From: Pseudomonas spelaei
Lineage (GTDB): Bacteria; Pseudomonadota; Gammaproteobacteria; Pseudomonadales; Pseudomonadaceae
DNA: 64,000 nt
Direction: 5' to 3'
NCBI RefSeq assembly: GCF_009724245.1
Contig: NZ_WNNK01000003.1
Coordinates: forward strand, 124,001 to 188,000
Shown here: positions 9,093 to 18,897 of the stretch, piece by piece
Layout: each line of letters opens with the position of its first letter
Numbering within the stretch: position 1 is the stretch's first letter
Notes under the pieces: generated by a model
The model's input: the letters and a program-made list of their open reading frames with translations, nothing else
Database searches by the model: none
Told to the model about the DNA's origin: nothing
Translations under genes and position numbers: made by a program

Positions 9093-9324
9093 CGAGTCAC
9101 CTTGATATAGGGATATGAAATAGCTTTGTTGAAGGCTTCGATGTCGGATACCCCTTTGACGTAGCCAAGGTTTCCCGTGGCCAGCAGCGTCCGGTATCGA
9201 AGGGTGCCTAGGATGCCGAGCACAGCTGTGACTTTGTATGATACGAGTACGAAAGTCGGGAGCAGGGAGGGAAAGGTGTTTCAACGAGGTGAGGTAGAAG
9301 CTGTCCAGGGCCGCTTGCAGCGGG

Positions 9325-12300
9325 TCAGCTGTGCCGTTCGATGTCGCGCAGCATCCGTTCAATGACGGACAGCAGATCCGCGTGTTGCGCATCCAGGTTT
9401 TGCGCACCCTGTTGGGCGGCGAGTTGAAGATTGAGGCAGGCCCGCATGAGTGTCGGCGAGTCGATAATGCAGGCCAGACCGCTGACCCGGTGGACCAACT
9501 GTTCGAGGAAATCCGGCGTGGTGGGCAGTGGTGCGCTCAGCAGATCGCGCTCTTGCTCCAGGTTCGAGCGAAGCTCCCGGAGCAGCCGCTCTTTGAGGCG
9601 CGGATCTTCCTGGAAGCCTTGCAATTGAGAGACATCGAACGTTGGGGGCGCCATTTCGTCAGGCGGTAGCTCGCGCAGGGCCGCGACGGGGGCGCCAAGT
9701 AGATTCAGTCCGTCGAGAATTTCATGCAGCCGCTCAAGGATGATGGGCTTGATCATCAGGTCGTCCATTCCTGCCGCCTGACAGCGTTGTTTTTCACCCG
9801 CCAGGGCGCGGGCGGTATAGCCAATTATCGGCAACCTGGCCAGTCCGCGCGCCTGCTCGGCCGCGCGCACGTTGCGGGTGAGGGCGTAGCCGTCCATTTC
9901 CGGCATGTTGCAATCGGCGATCAGGACATCGAAGCGACCTTTTTCCCAGGCCTGCAACGCGGCCTCGCCGCTGCAAACATAGGTTCCTCGATGACCGAGC
10001 CTAAGCAGTTGTTGCTCGAGCACTACGCCGTTGGTGGACACGTCGTCGACGATCAGCACATTCAGCGCGGCAGCAGTCACGAGTCCTTGAGGGATATGTT
10101 GCGATTCGTCTTCGACCAGTTGCCATGGCAGTTTCAGTTCGAAACTGACCCGGCAACCCTGGCCTGGAGCACTGACGAGCCGGATGTTGCCACCCATCAG
10201 TTCGACCAGTTGTTTGCAGATGCTCAACCCCAGGCCGGAGCCACCATGCAGATGAGATATCTCGGCATGAGCTTGTTGGTACGGCGCGAAAATCTGCGAC
10301 TGAAATTCCTCTGCGATACCGATGCCGGTGTCGTTGACCTGGAATATCAGCCGGCTCTGGCGAGGGGCTGACTCCAGTTCCTGGACCGTCAGTTCGACCC
10401 GTCCTTGGGCCGTGAATTTCAGGGCGTTGGATAACAGATTATGAAGAGTTTGCGTCAAGCGCATGGCATCTACTTGATAGCGCCGCTGAGGGTCCAGGCT
10501 GCATTCCAGTTTCAACTCCAGGTGTTTTTCCCGGGCTTGTGCGGCAAACAACTCAAGACAGTTCGTCAGCAGTTGGTCGAGTGCGGTGGGGCTTGGTGCC
10601 AGCTCCATCTGGCCTGTCTCGACTTTATCCAGATCAAGAATATTACCGATCATATCAATCATCGATTTCGCCGACTGCTGTGCGATGCACAGGTTTTGTG
10701 AGGGCGAGAGCGAGCCGCTGGTCTCTAGCTCCAGCAGACCAACCACGGCATTCAACGGGGTGCGCAATTCATGGCTCATGGTCGCGAGAAACTGGCTTTT
10801 TGCTGCACTGGCTTGCAGTGCCTGCTGTTGGGCTTCGAGCAGTTTGATTTCCAGGTGCTTGCGCACGCTGATGTCGATCCAGCCGCCCAACAGACCCTGT
10901 TGCTTGCCGAGCGCAGTATAGAAGGGCACCAACCATTGATAGATATGGTGGGTTTGGCCGTCGACTTCGATCACGCTGTCGAGAAACTGCGACTGGCGGT
11001 TATCCAGCAGCCGTTGATGTTGTTCCTCCAACTCCAGGGCGAGTGCGGGCGGCGCGATGCCTTGCTCTTGTGGTGTGGTGCCGCGTATTTCGCCGAGGGA
11101 TTTGCCGAAGAACTTCTCATAGGCGCGGTTGCAGGTGCTCAGGCGACCTTGCAGGTCGCGTACGTAGAGGGGAATGGGCAAGCCGTTGAGCAAGGCGAAC
11201 TGAAAGGCCAGTTGGTCCTTGAGCTGATTTTGCGCAGTACGACGCTTGCGGACCTGAATCCGTAGTCGCCAGTTCCAGTGCAGTGACAGCACCACCAGTA
11301 CGAGGACTAACGTAGTGGCCTGCCACACCCAGTTCGGCAGGTAGTCCCAGAGCGAGCCTTCGGCGGCGGTCCACGACAGAATGCTCAGGCGATCCTGGTT
11401 CTCGTCGGCGTTTTTCACCGACTGCAGCAGCTTGTTGAGGATACTCAGGAGCTCGGGGTGGTTAGCTGATACGGCGAACACCAAGGGCTCGGGTTGAGCC
11501 TGGAACTGTTTGCCGGCCCGCAGCTTGGGGTTGTTCAATTGGTGGGCATCGGAGGTGCTGTTCAGGGTGGCGTCGACTATGCCCTGTTCGACCAGATGCA
11601 CCGCCTGAATGTAGTCGTCGGTGAGTACCAGTTCGATCGTCGGGTAGCGGCTCTCGAGCAGCGAGCGCAGGGGGTGTCTGGCCGGGAGGGCCAGACGTCT
11701 GCCAGCCATAGCCTCCAATGAGCTTGGGGAGCTGGCGGCAGTGCGGGTGATGAATGTCCAGTGTACGGTGCCGAAGCCATCACTGAATAACAGGTTCTTT
11801 TGTCGGGCTGGGGTAATCGTCAGTGACAGGGCTATTTGTGCCTCGTCGTTTTCCAGGCTCCGCTGGTCGATTTCTGGCGATTGACTGTCGATGATATTCA
11901 GTGGCAGTCGATAGGCATCCGCCAGGCTGCGCAACACATTGAAGACGAGCCCCGCCCACTGGCCGTTGGCGTCGTGGTACAGGTAGTTGGGCACTTCACT
12001 GGCGATCAGGTTCAGGGACGGGAGTTGTTTCAATAAGGTGTCTTCTTCGCTGTCCAGTGCGAAGGAGTACGCCGCTGCGACTAGCGATGGCGACCGTTCC
12101 CAGAGGTGGAGAATTTGTTGTTTTCTAGCCCTGGATATGGTCTTCAGTGAGGTGTTGATCAGGATCACTAAATTGGGTTCAGTCTTGCGCACGGCGAAGC
12201 TGAAACCCATGGCCGGCAGGTTGGCGACATACTTGTTCTGCAGTTTTAGCGCCGACAGGCTGTGCATGTAGAAGTGGGTGCGCAGTTGATCGCCAATCAG

Positions 12301-12906
12301 TGCATCAGCCTCGCCATCGGACAGGCGTTGCAGGCCTTCGACAATGCTTTTGGTCTCGACTATTTCCGCGTGGGGGTAGGCCCTGCTGACCGTTTCTGTC
12401 CGTACATAGTAGGCTGGAACCAACACTCGCTTGCCTGCCAGGTCAGGAGGGAGATCGCTGTCACTGATGCGGCCGACGATGATCGGTTCGTTGTCCAAGT
12501 AGGGTGTGCTGTAGACGAGACCGGATTGTCTCTTTTCGTATTCGGTGGCGCGCGGTACCACGTCGACGTCCCCAGCGGCCAGTGCGGCGATGGCACTGTT
12601 CACTGAGGGATAGTGCACTCGCTGAATAGGCAGCTCGAGAAACTGGCTGATATGTTCCAGGTAATCGTTGGTGATCTGGTTGAGGATATCGTTGCCATGG
12701 GGCTCTGGATGTTCGTTGGAAATGCTTACCTCGGCGACAAGTAGCGGGCGTGCGGGTAGCGTCTGGCGCATGGCCGTCAGAGTAGCCAGGGGCAGGCTAT
12801 GAGTCGATGGCATGGGCTCAGCGGCATTTAGGGGAAATGCACTGATCAGCAGCAGGAGCGCGATCCAGACAATCAGCCGTTGCGCGCCCGCTAGAATCGT
12901 AGACAT
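9325..12906 (-). CDS. EvgS/BvgS-type unorthodox hybrid sensor kinase
   Basis: 1193 residues. A signal peptide precedes two tandem periplasmic solute-binding (SBP_bac_3) domains at about 55-510, then a membrane helix near 530 and a PAS domain near 575-690. The kinase core has phospho-acceptor H712 in MSHELRTP, an N box (NLLSNALKF), DTGIGI and GSGLGLSI. A receiver follows with D998 in IADCNMP, and a C-terminal Hpt with H1139. All phosphorelay residues are present. It lies 16 bp downstream of the response regulator gene, its likely partner, and upstream of the LPMO gene on the same strand. Confidence 0.93.
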   Translation of the reverse strand: MSTILAGAQRLIVWIALLLLISAFPLNAAEPMPSTHSLPLATLTAMRQTLPARPLLVAEVSISNEHPEPHGNDILNQITNDYLEHISQFLELPIQRVHYPSVNSAIAALAAGDVDVVPRATEYEKRQSGLVYSTPYLDNEPIIVGRISDSDLPPDLAGKRVLVPAYYVRTETVSRAYPHAEIVETKSIVEGLQRLSDGEADALIGDQLRTHFYMHSLSALKLQNKYVANLPAMGFSFAVRKTEPNLVILINTSLKTISRARKQQILHLWERSPSLVAAAYSFALDSEEDTLLKQLPSLNLIASEVPNYLYHDANGQWAGLVFNVLRSLADAYRLPLNIIDSQSPEIDQRSLENDEAQIALSLTITPARQKNLLFSDGFGTVHWTFITRTAASSPSSLEAMAGRRLALPARHPLRSLLESRYPTIELVLTDDYIQAVHLVEQGIVDATLNSTSDAHQLNNPKLRAGKQFQAQPEPLVFAVSANHPELLSILNKLLQSVKNADENQDRLSILSWTAAEGSLWDYLPNWVWQATTLVLVLVVLSLHWNWRLRIQVRKRRTAQNQLKDQLAFQFALLNGLPIPLYVRDLQGRLSTCNRAYEKFFGKSLGEIRGTTPQEQGIAPPALALELEEQHQRLLDNRQSQFLDSVIEVDGQTHHIYQWLVPFYTALGKQQGLLGGWIDISVRKHLEIKLLEAQQQALQASAAKSQFLATMSHELRTPLNAVVGLLELETSGSLSPSQNLCIAQQSAKSMIDMIGNILDLDKVETGQMELAPSPTALDQLLTNCLELFAAQAREKHLELKLECSLDPQRRYQVDAMRLTQTLHNLLSNALKFTAQGRVELTVQELESAPRQSRLIFQVNDTGIGIAEEFQSQIFAPYQQAHAEISHLHGGSGLGLSICKQLVELMGGNIRLVSAPGQGCRVSFELKLPWQLVEDESQHIPQGLVTAAALNVLIVDDVSTNGVVLEQQLLRLGHRGTYVCSGEAALQAWEKGRFDVLIADCNMPEMDGYALTRNVRAAEQARGLARLPIIGYTARALAGEKQRCQAAGMDDLMIKPIILERLHEILDGLNLLGAPVAALRELPPDEMAPPTFDVSQLQGFQEDPRLKERLLRELRSNLEQERDLLSAPLPTTPDFLEQLVHRVSGLACIIDSPTLMRACLNLQLAAQQGAQNLDAQHADLLSVIERMLRDIERHS

Positions 12907-12922
12907 ATGGGGATCTTGGTGC

Positions 12923-13549
12923 TCAAGTCAGCCCGACTTCCTGGATAAACTGGTATAAGCCGGCGTTGTTATCCAGACCCAGTTTGCGCATGGCGCTGCT
13001 CTTCTGGTTGCTGATGGTCTGTTTGGAGCGATTCAGGTTCAGGGCTATTTCACTGATCGAAAGCCCTGTGCCGTATAGGCGCAATACTTCTGCTTCGCGA
13101 GGGGATAGCTGTTCGTTCCGGGCCATTGACTGGTCTGGGTTGAGCAGGTACCTGATGGAAGGGGATATGAAGGGTTTAGCCCGGCTGGCTCGAATCGCCA
13201 TGTTCAGGTCACCTTGTAACCCTCGTTTGCTGATCAGCCCCTGAACCCCTAGTTTCAGGATAGAGGCGAGCAGCACTGGGTTATTGAGCATTGTCACCAC
13301 GATGATCGCGACATCGGGGTGGTGTCGGCGCAACTGCTCGATCAGACGGGTACCATCAGCCTGTTGGCTGTTGGGCATCATCAGATCGGTAATGATCAGC
13401 TCACAGTGTTGTTGGGTCAGTAACTCGAACAGCCCTTCGACGTCCTGCGCTTCGCCGACAATTTGCAGCGTTCGGTCGCCATTGAGCAAGGCGCGGATGC
13501 CTATGAGCGTCAGCACGTGATCATCGACAACGATAACTTTCTTTTGCAT
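12923..13549 (-). CDS. LuxR-type response regulator (BvgA/RcsB-like)
   Basis: 208 residues: an N-terminal receiver with acidic pair D9-D10, phospho-site D55 (IITDLMMP) and Lys in LISKRG, then a LuxR-type helix-turn-helix (LSPREAEVLRLYGTGLSISE, with SKQTISNQK). The recognition region resembles RcsB more than BvgA, because the Ser-Lys-Gln-Thr-Ile-Ser and AMRKLGL strings are RcsB-like. It is the first gene of the minus-strand block and probably the partner of the hybrid kinase 16 bp downstream. The 220 bp upstream hold its promoter. The regulon is unknown; LPMO and gsp genes are natural candidates by position only. Confidence 0.92.
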   Translation of the reverse strand: MQKKVIVVDDHVLTLIGIRALLNGDRTLQIVGEAQDVEGLFELLTQQHCELIITDLMMPNSQQADGTRLIEQLRRHHPDVAIIVVTMLNNPVLLASILKLGVQGLISKRGLQGDLNMAIRASRAKPFISPSIRYLLNPDQSMARNEQLSPREAEVLRLYGTGLSISEIALNLNRSKQTISNQKSSAMRKLGLDNNAGLYQFIQEVGLT

Positions 13550-13772
13550 CTGTGGTGGAGCCCTGTCGTTGTGTAGCTATGATCGAGTGCATAACGTTAA
13601 GCGGAACAGTTGTAAGTGTTGCTCTAATCTATTGTTTACAGAGTAATTTTATCTGTCTTTGCCATGAAGCACCCGTGTTTTTCGGGCGAAACGCGGTCAA
13701 GTGGGCATGGGGCGCAAACGGGTGTCGGACCCCGAGGGAGGATGGCGCGTACACGTAACCTCTCAGAGCAAT

Positions 13773-14735
13773 CTAGGTTTTGCTTGAGTCGAATGGCAGA
13801 GCCTTGAGAATGATGCTGAGCTTGTTTTTTGCCTCCCCCAGTTTTTTCAGATTGATCGATAACTCCATCGCCTTGCGTTGCAACGCTTTTTCACGCAGAT
13901 CCAATTCAGATTGCCGTGTGTTTTGTTGCAGTTGCTGTTCACTATAATTTTTTAGGTCTTGCAGCAACGCTTCTTTTTTCTGATTGAACAAAAGTTCTCT
14001 GTCTTGCAGTTGTAACTCTCTGGATGCCAACGTTTCCTGTTGAATCTGACGTTGGCTTTCTTGGGCCGTCAACTTTTCTGCCAGTTCAGAAAAATCATCA
14101 AGCGTCGTTTGCACTTCAGTTAGAAAGCTCTCGGCGCCAAGACCCTGAAATACTGACTCATCATCGCCTGATTCCTGGGTTTCAGTATCGTGATTGAAAG
14201 ACGCCAGGTCAGAGGACGAGGCGTCTGCAGGCCCGTGGAAGTTGGGTTTCGGACCAAGTTGTTCCGGATGGGTTTCGGTCTCACCCGGTTTAGCGGGTAC
14301 AGCTGTTTCAAGGGCCGGGCCCAAGGAGGCCGAGGGTTGGAAATTGAATAATTTAACAATCCAGTCTTTTGCGACGTTCAGGGTGCGATGCTCGTTGATG
14401 ACTGCTGAGGTCACTGTCTGTTCACCCAGGTCCAAGAGGTAGAAGGACGCATGGGGCATACCGGTTTCCCCCGTGACGGCTTCTCGCAGGATTTGTCTGA
14501 ACGCCTGTGCCGCCCCTTGCCAGTCCGCATCAGACGTCAGGGCGTGCAGACTGAAACCATCGGCCTTTTTATGCAAAGAGACGAGATAAACCCGGGAGTT
14601 AGTGTCATCAACGTCCTCGTTCAGGCTGTAGGCGAGGAAGTTTCGGTTGAGTTCCGGAATCGCAAAACCGAACAGCAGCGCCGCCGTCAAGACGTTCTGC
14701 TCATCGTGTTTGATGGAAAGGGTTCGTACCAGCAT
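13773..14735 (-). CDS. Hypothetical protein with C-terminal coiled coil
   Basis: 320 residues; I do not recognise the family. Residues 1-110 look globular and mixed alpha/beta with no signal peptide. A low-complexity acidic and Pro/Ser/Glu-rich linker follows (about 125-200). From about 205 to 310 there is a long Glu/Gln/Leu heptad-rich coiled coil. It is divergent from the ABC exporter genes across a 310-bp region that carries an inverted repeat. It is cytoplasmic by prediction. A role linked to the exporter or to surface assembly is only a guess from position. Confidence 0.7.
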   Translation of the reverse strand: MLVRTLSIKHDEQNVLTAALLFGFAIPELNRNFLAYSLNEDVDDTNSRVYLVSLHKKADGFSLHALTSDADWQGAAQAFRQILREAVTGETGMPHASFYLLDLGEQTVTSAVINEHRTLNVAKDWIVKLFNFQPSASLGPALETAVPAKPGETETHPEQLGPKPNFHGPADASSSDLASFNHDTETQESGDDESVFQGLGAESFLTEVQTTLDDFSELAEKLTAQESQRQIQQETLASRELQLQDRELLFNQKKEALLQDLKNYSEQQLQQNTRQSELDLREKALQRKAMELSINLKKLGEAKNKLSIILKALPFDSSKT

Positions 14736-15045
14736 GTGGGCACCATGAAGTCAAAAATAATATACCTGGAAGAATACGAAGGATTTAACTTTCAGGCTTT
14801 AAGTCATTGCTGGCATTGATTCTGATAAATCTTAAAGTTATCAGGATTTATCTGATGGCGACTGATCCGTCCGGTGAGCACCGGCTGTAATGTTTATTGT
14901 TTCAGGCTTAGCCAGAATGGTTCGTGGCGTGATCACCATTTGCTCTAAAAGTGGTCCTGAGCATGAATATTCGTTTCGTCCTCTGATGAATGAGCCGGTG
15001 TTAGCAGCTCAATTATCACGGTCTTTTTTGCTGAATTCGGAAGCC
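14736..15045. promoter_or_regulatory. Divergent intergenic region with inverted TAGGATTTATC-like sites
   Basis: AT-rich region between the coiled-coil gene and the ABC exporter ATPase gene. It holds TCTGATAAATCTTA at 14821-14834 and, in opposite orientation, CAGGATTTATCTGATGG at 14842-14858, forming an inverted pair separated by 7 nt. The right arm is almost identical to sites at 18583, 25298 and 44975. A possible 52-residue upstream extension of the ATPase reading frame starts at 14890, but its sequence does not resemble ABC proteins. Confidence 0.5.
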
Positions 15046-15969
15046 ATGATCGAAATATCCAAACTCACCAAGCGTTTCTCCGGGCATATAGCTGTGGACG
15101 ATCTGTCGCTGCACATCGGTCCCGGAGAAATTCTGGGCGTTCTGGGGCCAAACGGTGCCGGAAAGTCCACCACAATGAAAATGCTGACAGGCTTCCTTGC
15201 GCCGACGTCTGGCACAGCGAGCATTCTCGGGTTTGATATTCGCAAACAGAGGCTTCTGGCTCAGCGCCAAATGGGTTATTTGCCGGAAGGCGCCCCCTGT
15301 TATGACGGCATGCGGGTCCAGAGTTTTCTCGAGTTCATTGCCAGCATTCGCGGTTACCGTGGAGCAGAGAAGCGTGAGCGCGTGGACCGGGCGATAGATC
15401 TGCTCGAACTGGGAGGCGTTTACAGGCAGCCTATTGAAGCACTTTCCAAGGGGTTTACGCGTCGGGTTGGATTGGCTCAAGCGATCCTGCATGACCCCAA
15501 GGTGTTGATTCTCGATGAGCCCACCGACGGGCTTGACCCGAACCAGAAGCATCAGGTTCGTGAGCTAATCCAGGGGCTGGGACGGGACAAGACGGTCATT
15601 ATCTCGACACATATCCTCGAAGAGGTCTCGGCTATTTGCCAGCGGGCCTTGATCATCAGCAATGGCCGGGTCTTGGCGGATGAGTCACCCGCCGAGTTAC
15701 AAAGTCGCTCTCGTTATCACCAGGCCGTTACTGTGCAGGCTGACGGTCCGTTGGACTTGCTGGCCTTGGCCGTGCTGCCAGGCGTCGCCGGGGTCGAAGA
15801 GAACAGGGAAGAGCAGAGCCTCACGGTGCTGGCCCGTCCAGGCGCGGTCATTTTTCCTCAGATCAATGCGCTCGTGGCTGCTCGGGGCTGGCGCCTGAAC
15901 AGATTGGAGCTGGAGCAGGGGCGCCTCGATGAGGTCTTCCGTAGCCTGACCCGAGGAGAGACGGCATGA
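15046..15969 (+). CDS. ABC exporter ATPase (GldA/CcmA-like)
   Basis: 307 residues from the ATG at 15046, where similarity to ABC ATPases begins (MIEISKLTKRF). Walker A is GPNGAGKST, the signature region is LSKGFTRRVGLAQA (a variant with Phe-Thr in place of the usual Gly-Gln), Walker B is VLILDEPTDGLDP, and the switch His is in ISTHILEE. A C-terminal extension of about 80 residues is typical of the drug/lipid-export or gliding-type subgroup. The stop overlaps the permease ATG by 4 nt, and the GldG-like gene follows. Substrate unknown. Confidence 0.92.
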   Translation: MIEISKLTKRFSGHIAVDDLSLHIGPGEILGVLGPNGAGKSTTMKMLTGFLAPTSGTASILGFDIRKQRLLAQRQMGYLPEGAPCYDGMRVQSFLEFIASIRGYRGAEKRERVDRAIDLLELGGVYRQPIEALSKGFTRRVGLAQAILHDPKVLILDEPTDGLDPNQKHQVRELIQGLGRDKTVIISTHILEEVSAICQRALIISNGRVLADESPAELQSRSRYHQAVTVQADGPLDLLALAVLPGVAGVEENREEQSLTVLARPGAVIFPQINALVAARGWRLNRLELEQGRLDEVFRSLTRGETA

Positions 15970-16700
15970 AGCAGCTGCCAGTGATCTTCAAGCGTGAGTT
16001 GGCCAGCTACTTTACCTCGCCGTTGGCCTATGTGTTCATCGAGATATTTCTGGTCCTGTCCGGCATCTTCACGTTTTACGCAGGCGAGTTCTATGAGCGT
16101 AATCAGGCGGATCTGGCGCCTTTCTTCGGCATTCATCCCTGGCTGTATCTTTTCCTGATTCCGGCGTTGGCCATGCGTCTGTGGGCCGAGGAGCGCAAGT
16201 CCGGCAGCATAGAGTTGCTGATGACCCTGCCGGTTTCCTGCTTCGATGCGGTGCTCGGCAAGTTTCTCGCGGCATGGGTTGTAGCCGGCATCAGCTTGAT
16301 TCTGACGGTGCCCATGGTGTTCACCGTGAATTATCTAGGGGACCCAGACAATGGCGCGATTCTCACCGGTTATTTGGGCAGTTGGTTACTCGCCGGGGCC
16401 TATCTGGCAATTGGTTCCTGCATGTCGGCATTGGCGAAGAGCCAGGTCATCGCGTTGATTCTTGCGGCGGTGGTGTGCCTGCTGTTTATCGCTTGTGGTT
16501 TTCCACCCCTGCTGGACGCTCTTAATCCTTGGGTACCGCAATGGCTGTTGGATCTGCTGGCCTCGCTGAGTTTCCTGACCCGTTTCGATGCAATCAGCAA
16601 GGGGGTGATCGATCTGCGTGATCTGCTCTATTTCGTCAGCGTGATCATGGCCTGGCTGGCGGCCACCGCCGTAGCCGTCAATCTGAAGAAAGCCGAATAA
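15966..16700 (+). CDS. ABC-2 type permease (GldF-like)
   Basis: 244 residues with about six membrane helices. The start FKRELASYFTSPLAYVFIEIF and the following EERKSGSIELLMTLPVS are typical of GldF/NosY-type ABC-2 permeases. Overlap with the ATPase gene and an 11-bp gap to the GldG-like gene indicate one operon. In Bacteroidetes such proteins belong to the gliding ABC transporter; proteobacterial relatives have no assigned substrate. Confidence 0.9.
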   Translation: MKQLPVIFKRELASYFTSPLAYVFIEIFLVLSGIFTFYAGEFYERNQADLAPFFGIHPWLYLFLIPALAMRLWAEERKSGSIELLMTLPVSCFDAVLGKFLAAWVVAGISLILTVPMVFTVNYLGDPDNGAILTGYLGSWLLAGAYLAIGSCMSALAKSQVIALILAAVVCLLFIACGFPPLLDALNPWVPQWLLDLLASLSFLTRFDAISKGVIDLRDLLYFVSVIMAWLAATAVAVNLKKAE

Positions 16701-16710
16701 GGAAGAATCC

Positions 16711-18558
16711 ATGAAGCGTGTGATGTATTCCGGAGCCGGCCTGTTGGTGGTTGCTTTATTGTTCCTGGTGTTCAATATCGGGGTTGGTAAGTGGCTCACG
16801 GGTGTTCGTCTGGATCTGACCGAGCACAAGCTTTACTCCATAAGCCCCGGTACCCGGCAGATTCTCTCTGGCCTGGAAAAGCCCATTGACCTGTACTTCT
16901 TCTATTCCAACAGTGGTTCGAAGGAGCTGGTACCACTGCGCGGTTACGCCTTACGTGTCGAGGAGCTGCTCAAGGCCTATGAGCGTGAGGCCGGGGGTAA
17001 GCTTCGTCTGCACATCATTGACCCACAGCCATTTTCCGATGAGGAGGATCGGGCGAACGGGTTCGGCCTTCAGGCGATGCCACTGAGGCAGGGCGTGGCG
17101 CCGGTTTATTTCGGTCTGGTCGGTACCGATTCACACAACAATGCCCAAGTGATCCCGTTCTTTCCCCTGGAGCAGGAAGAGCGGCTTGAGTACGACATCA
17201 GCCGACTGATACAGACCCTGGCTCAACCAAAGCGGCCGGTGGTGGGGCTGCTCTCCACCTTGCCGGTCAATGGTGGCTTCGATATGAGCAGACAGCGCAA
17301 GATCGAGCCTTGGGTGCTGATCCAGGAAATTCGTCGGGAGTTCGAACTTCGAGAGTTGATGAGCGACGTTGCGCAGATACCGCCTGAGATCACTGTGCTG
17401 ATGCTCGTGCATCCCCAGAAATTGACGCAGTCGACGCTGTACGCCATCGATCAATTCGTGCTGCGCGGCGGTAAGTTGCTGGCCTTTGTCGACCCGCTGA
17501 GCGAACAGGATCCCGGTGCGGAACATTTCGGGATTACCAGCAAGGACAAGTCCTCGGACCTGGCGCCGTTGTTCAAGGCCTGGGGCGTGCAGATGCAGCC
17601 GGGCAAGCTCCTGGCGGACGGTTCCTATGCGCTGTTCGATAGTGCAGGAGAAGGACGGCGCCCGATTCCCCGACCCTTCACCCTCGAATTGCCGCAGGCA
17701 GCGTTGAGTCGGGATGATCCGAGCACATCCGGACTGGAAAGCATCAGTCTGAGCACTGTCGGAATAATCGAGCCGATAGAAGGTGCTACCACGCGATTTA
17801 CACCGCTGATGCACAGCTCGGATTACGCAATGCCATTGGACGTCATCCGCTTCGAAAAGACCGTTGACCTCGATCGGCTGATGCAGGAATTCCCGCTTCA
17901 TAGTCAGCGGTATGTCACGGCGGCGCGAATTCAAGGGCCTGCGAGGTCGGCATTTGCCGATGGCATCGACGGTCATCGAGACGGCCTCAAGCAGACGCAG
18001 CAGATCAACGTGATTGTGGTGGCCGATACTGACCTGTTGAGTGACCGGATGTGGCTGCACATTCAAGACTTCAACGGGCGCCCCATACCGCAACCCTGGA
18101 CGGATAATGCGTCCTTTGTAATCAATGCATTGGATAACCTGAGTGGATCGGATGCCCTCAATAGCCTCCGCTCTCGTGGTCGCTACAGCCGTCCCTTTAC
18201 TGTAGTAGAGCAAATGCAGCGTAAGGCCGAAGCGAGTTTCAGGGAAAAGCAGTCGGCCCTTCAACGGCGCCTCGATGAGACCGAGCGCAAGCTGGCCCAA
18301 TTGCAAGAGCTGAGAGTAGACAAAACCCAGGCGCCTGATGCGCAGCAGCAGGCGGCGATTCGTCAGTTCGAGCAGGAAAAAATGCGCATACGTCAGCAGC
18401 TGCGTGAGGTGCAGTATCAATTAAATGTTGATATTGATGCGTTGGGGGGGCTGTTGAAGGTGGTCAACATCATCCTGGTACCGCTGCTGCTGACCTTGTG
18501 CATGCTGATGGTCTGGGGCATTCGGCGTGTTCGCCAGAAGAGGAGCCTGTGTCGCTAG
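16711..18558 (+). CDS. GldG-like ABC transporter auxiliary protein
   Basis: 615 residues: an N-terminal membrane helix (about 7-25), a large periplasmic part with the GldG signature region (LDLTEHKLYSISPGT, IDLYFFYSN), a GATase-like beta/alpha section (PPEITVLMLVHPQKLTQ, GGKLLAFVDP), then a coiled coil near 500-560 and a C-terminal helix near 585-605. A good AAGGAAG ribosome site precedes the ATG. Many operons of this type carry a further DUF4340-type gene after gldG; none is seen here. The role is presumably to couple the exporter to an envelope substrate. Confidence 0.85.
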   Translation: MKRVMYSGAGLLVVALLFLVFNIGVGKWLTGVRLDLTEHKLYSISPGTRQILSGLEKPIDLYFFYSNSGSKELVPLRGYALRVEELLKAYEREAGGKLRLHIIDPQPFSDEEDRANGFGLQAMPLRQGVAPVYFGLVGTDSHNNAQVIPFFPLEQEERLEYDISRLIQTLAQPKRPVVGLLSTLPVNGGFDMSRQRKIEPWVLIQEIRREFELRELMSDVAQIPPEITVLMLVHPQKLTQSTLYAIDQFVLRGGKLLAFVDPLSEQDPGAEHFGITSKDKSSDLAPLFKAWGVQMQPGKLLADGSYALFDSAGEGRRPIPRPFTLELPQAALSRDDPSTSGLESISLSTVGIIEPIEGATTRFTPLMHSSDYAMPLDVIRFEKTVDLDRLMQEFPLHSQRYVTAARIQGPARSAFADGIDGHRDGLKQTQQINVIVVADTDLLSDRMWLHIQDFNGRPIPQPWTDNASFVINALDNLSGSDALNSLRSRGRYSRPFTVVEQMQRKAEASFREKQSALQRRLDETERKLAQLQELRVDKTQAPDAQQQAAIRQFEQEKMRIRQQLREVQYQLNVDIDALGGLLKVVNIILVPLLLTLCMLMVWGIRRVRQKRSLCR

Positions 18559-18897
18559 CGTTGGGGGTTGGGTGGGCGTCTGTAGGATGTATCTGATGCC
18601 GGGGTTCGCTTTGTCTGGGTGGGTATGTGGAAATGTGCAGTTCTTTCCCGGTGGTTATTTGGGTAAGATTTTTCCCGCTCTCCAGAAATCCAATACAGAC
18701 GTTAATCTACCGGACGATTAAACATGGTGGCATTACACACCAGGTTTATTCTTCTGGGCGAGGATCCGTCTGGCCCTTATAGTCGTATGCGGTCGTGAGG
18801 GGGAGGGAAGTACTCTGTACTGGAAGTATCAGGGCTTCGGACTGCGCCTTCTACATTTGTAGACAATCAGGCATCGATTTTTTAGGGAAGGCTGCAC
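18559..18897. promoter_or_regulatory. Intergenic region upstream of RocA-like regulator
   Basis: 339 bp with no convincing gene. It carries TAGGATGTATCTGATGC at 18583-18599, a member of the repeated TAGGATNTATC motif, and ATCAGGCATC at 18866-18875. The latter decamer recurs at 19653-19662 just upstream of the next gene. A purine-rich AGGGAAGG sits before the ATG at 18898. Confidence 0.45.

Noticed and set aside
14890..15045. N-terminal extension of the ABC ATPase
   Set aside because: The 52 added residues lack ABC similarity and overlap the motif-bearing promoter.
17131..18420. 429-residue minus-strand frame
   Set aside because: Antisense of the GldG-like gene, which has the recognisable sequence.
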